Shown here: piece after piece, positions 59,641 through 64,000 of the stretch | Layout: every line of letters begins with the position of its first letter | Numbering within the stretch: the stretch's first letter is position 1 | From: Flaccisagitta enflata | Lineage: Eukaryota > Chaetognatha > Sagittoidea > Aphragmophora | Length of the DNA: 64,000 bases | Reading direction: 5' to 3' | NCBI GenBank assembly: GCA_965153355.1 | Contig: OZ231128.1 | Location: 29,512,001-29,576,000, forward strand | The notes under the pieces: generated by a model | Told to the model about the DNA's origin: nothing | Seen by the model: only the letters and a program-made list of their open reading frames with translations | The model's database searches: none | Position numbers and translations under genes: made by a program

Positions 59641-60548
59641 CACTAATATTTTCACTCAAAAACGCTCTAAAAATGTCAAAAATAGGGTCGTTTTTGTTTT
59701 TTGGGCCTTCCGAGGGGTTTTTTTCAAGCCACATCCCCCAAATTGTTACAAACCCATATATTTTGAGTCTACTGAGCCAAAAAAAGGGTAGCAAGCTCAT
59801 TTCGTTTCGGTGACCTATTCTCGTACTCCCTTACCAAATGTAGCAAAGAAAGGGGATCAAAAAAGTGGCGAGAATGGTCTGGAAGGTCACTACCCCAAAA
59901 TTCCTCAAAAAGTGCTTCAAAACACTACCCAGACAAATGGTGGCTGTAATTCAGTCAAATAGGGCTCACACTAAATACTGATGGCTCTATGATTGATTTG
60001 TATCCATTATCACATCAATAAATAAACTTATTTTCTAAGTGTAAAGATTTCTATTGTGAAGATAGTATTTGATGTTATCTTCCTATGCTAATTTGCATAA
60101 TGCGGCTTGTGAGAAACAGAAAATGAGACATGATACAAAGAGTAGAAACATGCTCACTCTCACTAGTTTAATAAAACGTGACCTGATGGTATTGGCCACA
60201 GTTGTGGTAAGTGTGAAAAGGAAAAGTTCATTATCATAAAAGGTAAAAAACGTTTTGGAGGTATTCTGAATGAGTCAAATTATGCAAAAAGAATAATTGG
60301 GAAGAAGAACGAAGCTAGTCGAAATGGGAACACTGTTCCTCTCTTTCATTCGATAGGCTTTTAATGACTGTAATTGTCCATTGCGCCAATTCAGTATTGA
60401 TGAGTTCTGATGCCACCGGCCGCGGCCCACTGCACAAGTGCGTAAGAGTGACTTCTAACTGTGGTAACCTTTCCGTGTCGTTCCATCTCTGATGGACAGA
60501 TTTGATATTTGAACTATTTTGTATTGTATGTTGATTCGATTGCAGATA

Positions 60549-61147
60549 CTATCTTGCTCAAATTAAGAGTCCTCGTCATAGAAATTAATCATTTATTCTT
60601 AAATAATAATTTGTAAAACCTGATCTTTTGCAATAAAAGTTCATTTTAGCATATTTTGGCAGTAATTTTTGCTTGTAAAGCAACTGTTATGATCTCTTGT
60701 AAGCCTACCATTAATTTGCGTGTGACATGTTTCACAACTTTTTTATCTGTTTCTGCTTTTCTGGTTTTAAGGCAAACCTTTCTCTAATTTTGTTGTAAAA
60801 TCTAAACGATTTGAGCAAATGAGCACTGCTTGGTGGCAAATAAAAGTTCTTTCGAAGCTCTTCACATTGGTCACCAATTTTCCTGACCTTCTATGATTGA
60901 TATGTGCAGGATATACCCATATCAAAACGCTAAAATTACAAAAAAAAATTTACCTCATAGATCAATGTGAATCATCTTACTTTTTTTGCTGTAAAATCTG
61001 AACGAATCGAGCTACAGATCTCTGCTTGGTGGCATTTGATCACATTTTTGCAGGGCTTTTTAACCGTCACCAATTTTTATATGTTTTGTATGATAATTTA
61101 GCCACAATTTAACAAAACATGCCGGACTCTTATTTTGAGCAAGATAG
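60549..61147. mobile_element. TA-flanked TIR element (CTATCTTGC ends)
   Basis: CTATCTTGCTCAAATTAAG at the left and TTATTTTGAGCAAGATAG at the right are inverted, TA outside both. Inside, two diverged direct copies of a 180-bp unit (TGTAAAATCTAAACGATT... and TGTAAAATCTGAACGAAT..., both with CTGCTTGGTGGCA). The end CTATCTT is shared with the 56640 element. Confidence 0.8.
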
Positions 61148-61724
61148 TAGATATGTTGGTCTTAGTGGATATGGCAAATGTCACGGTTCCACAGCATGCT
61201 TGAGGGCTCGACTTTCTGCCAATCTACGTTGACCCAAGCTTCAGATACAGCATTTTAAACGAATTAAATGGTTCAAAGACATAACTACCCAGTGTACAAT
61301 TTCAAACCATCTTTTGTGACCCTCCCTACCCCTAGAGGGTCTAAAAATTTGTTCAAAGAGCTCTTTTTGGCGTGTCTCCTGTAAGAAATAGCAATCAAAA
61401 CCAATAAAAAAATGTCGCATCTTATGATATTATGAGTGTTTATCAACTAGTATCAATCCCACAGGATATAAAAAAAATTCAACTCACTACTCAATCAATA
61501 AGTTGTCAAAAAATGGTATAAAAATCAAATTTACCCCTTCTCGATTTTTTTACTTTTTTTCTCTCAAGATTGAATGTTATGATATTTATTTTTTTAAACC
61601 TCATTTATCTTAAACATTAAGCGTTTTTTTTCTTGCAATTCGATGGACAACAACTTGAAGGACATTTCCCTCCATTTTCATGTTATTGGGTTGATCCTAT
61701 GCGGAGAAATGTTTTTTTTTTTTT

Positions 61725-61962
61725 GAGCGTATCAATTCGCGCACACCCCCAAACTTGATCCTAACGCATACCTAACGCTTTAAATATGCCACTATGGTGT
61801 GTAAATGAAACAATTCACATAAAATCTGACCACACCATGTGCAAGAGCGTGAAATTTTGATTCTCCTCTGATAATTTGAAACCTTAACTCTCAGGCATTT
61901 CGTCACAATGAAATTTTACATTTTGTTGGTCCTGAAGTGTGAACAGAATTGATACGCTCATC
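61725..61962. mobile_element. Short TIR element (GAGCGTATCAATTC ends)
   Basis: GAGCGTATCAATTC at about 61727 and GAATTGATACGCTC at about 61946 are perfect inverted repeats 220 bp apart. No coding capacity. Target duplication unclear. Confidence 0.65.
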
Positions 61963-62850
61963 GACGGCTCATCGTAGTTAATTCTTTGTTTCCACACAGC
62001 GCTTCTCACACAAATGCGCGATGCTTTTGTGTCTTAATTTGGTAAAATTTCTTAAAATTGAAATCGGCATATCTAGATCTCAGGAACTGTTCCAGCTAGC
62101 CCATTGAAATTTTGCATGGTTGATACCTAGGCCAGAAGGGTCCGTTGTCTAGATTCTGATGCGACCTAAAAATGTTATGCAGTCCAACCAGACTAACCAG
62201 CCTACCAGATGAAAAATTAAAAAATGGCATAACTTCCATAATAATTGTCCGATCTGGTTGAAATTTTGCATGAAGCTTCCTTTAAAGGTTCCTCATCACT
62301 GGCTTGAATAAGCGCTTTGGTAAAAAAATTTTCTCCAACAGCCCACCCAGCCAGAAATGGTACTTAAAGAGATTTTCTTAAACAACTAAAAAATTAAAAA
62401 TTTCTTAGCAAAATATGATCACACATGATTGCTTGAACATTATCAATAAGAATTTTACTGTCATATTGATTTCTTTATTGTATTTAGCTAAATTCTTTAG
62501 TAATAAAACTGCCTATAATACCTTTTTAAGCCTAATTTGCATGAAAAATGAGCGTACTTAAGAAAATCCAAGTATGGATCCATATGTAATAATAGCTAGG
62601 CTACATAATGATGTATGATTTTCTTCAATTTTCCAACATGTAAAATTGACGAATTCCACCCGTCCTCAGTTGGCTTAGCATGAAACCAGCCCTATTGTCC
62701 ATTTTGACATGCAGCACTCACACGTGAGCGGATCAACATTTTCAAAATTGCACCGAGTTGCACATGTACGTAGATGTGGTTTGGGAAGTTACCACTTAAA
62801 AACTTCTTCACACATCAAGCTTGATTGTTCATGGTTGTTCAACTGCGCGT
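61963..62850. other. No gene recognised
   Basis: AT-rich. Contains ATGGCATAACTTCC-like text often seen in decayed repeats but no defined ends. Confidence 0.4.
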
Positions 62851-62945
62851 TAATTTCCAAGGAATTCATCGGAGAAATAGAAATGTAAAAGAAAATTTTT
62901 TTTTCCAAGTTATTCATCGGAGAAATAAAAATGTAAAAGAGAATC
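62851..62945 (+). repeat. Two-unit tandem repeat
   Basis: TTCATCGGAGAAATAGAAATG and a second copy 45 bp on (ATTCATCGGAGAAATAAAAA), each followed by TGTAAAAGA. Confidence 0.85.
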
Positions 62946-63040
62946 TCATTGAGCTAATGAACAACTGCCTGCATACTTTCTGTATTGACTTACTTAGACT
63001 AAGTACAACGTAGCGAGTAAGCAACAACCAGGTTGAAGCA

Positions 63041-63143
<103 letters not shown>

Positions 63144-63144
63144 C

Positions 63145-63465
63145 GTTCACATAATTTATGTTTTCTTTGCTGTCGAATTTTGACAGCTTTCATTGACTGT
63201 GTCTCGCCTAGAAAAGGGGTTGGAGATGGGAATAGGAGGGGGGAATGGGCAGGGCAGGGTAGGAGATATTGTGTAGACTGTAGAGTTTCACTGATTGAAA
63301 GTCATTTCTTCTTTCCAGTTGTTAAGTCTTCTCCCACTCCAGCTCCAGCAGTCAACATTCCTCAGCCTCGTACGCTTACAAGAACACATAAAGTGTTTCA
63401 CTTAGAGATTTGGAGTAAGATGGCTTTGTATTTATGATAATGATTCTTAGGGTATTCATTTTCTT
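63145..63465. other. No gene recognised
   Basis: A G-rich stretch near 63215-63270; otherwise unassigned. Confidence 0.4.
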
Positions 63466-63624
63466 GTCGCGTGCGCGCGATTCTACAATCTGCTTTGTCT
63501 GTCCATCCGTCGGTTGGTCAGTCCGTCAGTCAGTCCGTCAAACTTTACTTTTTAGGCGTTTACGGGCAGTTTTGGCGGTTTTTCATCACTGCCCCTGCCC
63601 ACCCGAACGCGCATCAGGCCTTGT
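63466..63624 (-). mobile_element. Family A element
   Basis: GTCGCGTGCGCGCGATTC, ACAATCTGCTTTGTC, a GTCC/GTCA run, TCAAACTTTACTTTTTAGG, ACTGCCCCTGCCCACCCG, AACGCGC and ATCAGGCCTTGT. Complete but diverged. 63625-64000 shows no gene. Confidence 0.85.
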
Positions 63625-64000
63625 TTAATTATCAAATTACTGTTGTATACTGAACTATTCCCGAAAGCTCAAAAGATTTCTTTCCGTAAAGATTGCTTAT
63701 TTTCTTTTTGCATATTAAGATTGTACTGAAATTACAATTACGATTACAATTACAATCCCGCTCTAACGGTTGGCAAGTAACTAAAATGTTTTTAGCTGTT
63801 TCACTGTACAACAATACGAATCAGTGACCATTGCCTTCATTGTATCACACACACGCATTTCTCATGCAAAAATCATTCAGATTTAACCACAGTCCCCAAC
63901 TTAACCTCTTCCCTTACTTGTCTTCCCACAAAATGTTGATTTCGATCATTGCTCATTTCTTACTTACTGAGATGGAAGCTTGTACGCAAGATGGCGCGGA

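Larger units (their letters stand above)
56640..60065 (+). mobile_element. 3.4-kb TIR element carrying gene-like exons
   Basis: The ends CTATCTTCACAATAG... and ...CTATTGTGAAGATAG are perfect inverted repeats of at least 26 bp with TA outside both. Longer imperfect arms continue inward (left 56990-57190: GGGGAGTACGAGA, TTGCTACC, AAACCCCTCGGA; right 59640-59840 holds their complements). Inside are a smaller foldback (56715-56972) and an interrupted, spliced protein-coding region (57488-59002). The TIR start is shared with 60549-61147. Confidence 0.75.

Overview
The window looks like repeat-dominated nuclear DNA from an invertebrate animal. Support: a non-LTR (LINE-type) reverse transcriptase, gene-like exons with GT/AG splice signals, many TA- or TTAA-flanked MITEs, and very long GA/CT, CA/GT and GTCT microsatellites. 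Nothing names the species. No rRNA, no CRISPR, no bacterial-style operon and no complete host gene was found.

Protein-coding signal is sparse. (1) 34301-36070 +: an open frame with a non-LTR reverse transcriptase (LDASKAFD and FYADD motifs) and no endonuclease domain. (2) 14827-15279 -: a small ankyrin-repeat exon without a start codon. (3) 57488-59002 +: an exon, a short intron and a second exon broken by one in-frame TAG, lying inside a 3.4-kb TA-flanked terminal-inverted-repeat element (56640-60065). Nearly every other long open frame is a microsatellite read as (Leu-Ser)n, (Arg-Glu)n, (Cys-Val)n or (Thr-His)n.

Two dispersed families shape most of the window. Family A (about 30 full or partial copies, both strands) has a head starting ACAAGGCCGGATACACGGC, a GACC/GACG (GTCN) microsatellite, then a GC-rich terminal hairpin ending in GACT followed by A's. 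In several sequence variants a roughly 10-nt head segment is the reverse complement of that copy's own 3' hairpin arm, so head and tail change together. The layout resembles non-autonomous Helentron elements (HINE/DINE-1 type). Family B (about 10 copies plus fragments) has a head with GGTCAGCGGTACCC and then a foldback whose arms read GGGCAGCGGCCCCGAAGGGG, enclosing an approximately 20-bp minisatellite that is often inverted about its centre.

Other elements: a family C foldback (TIR CAGTAGATGTCGTCTA) at 3693-4201 and 17717-18720; pogo/Tigger-like TA-flanked MITEs at 18376, 19887, 21312, 27109, 32725 and 51171; a TTAA-flanked MITE at 17919-18166; a hAT-like element with an 8-bp target duplication at 40290-41985; and a foldback at 52384-53853 whose inner arms carry arrays of a 32-bp perfect palindrome. 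Nesting is extensive (B in A; A in a pogo-like element in B; two MITEs in opposite arms of C), so relative insertion order can be read. The left end has a diverged duplication (1-1308 and 5862-6852). Minisatellites at 13440, 18900, 38270, 39895, 42655 and elsewhere fill much of the rest.
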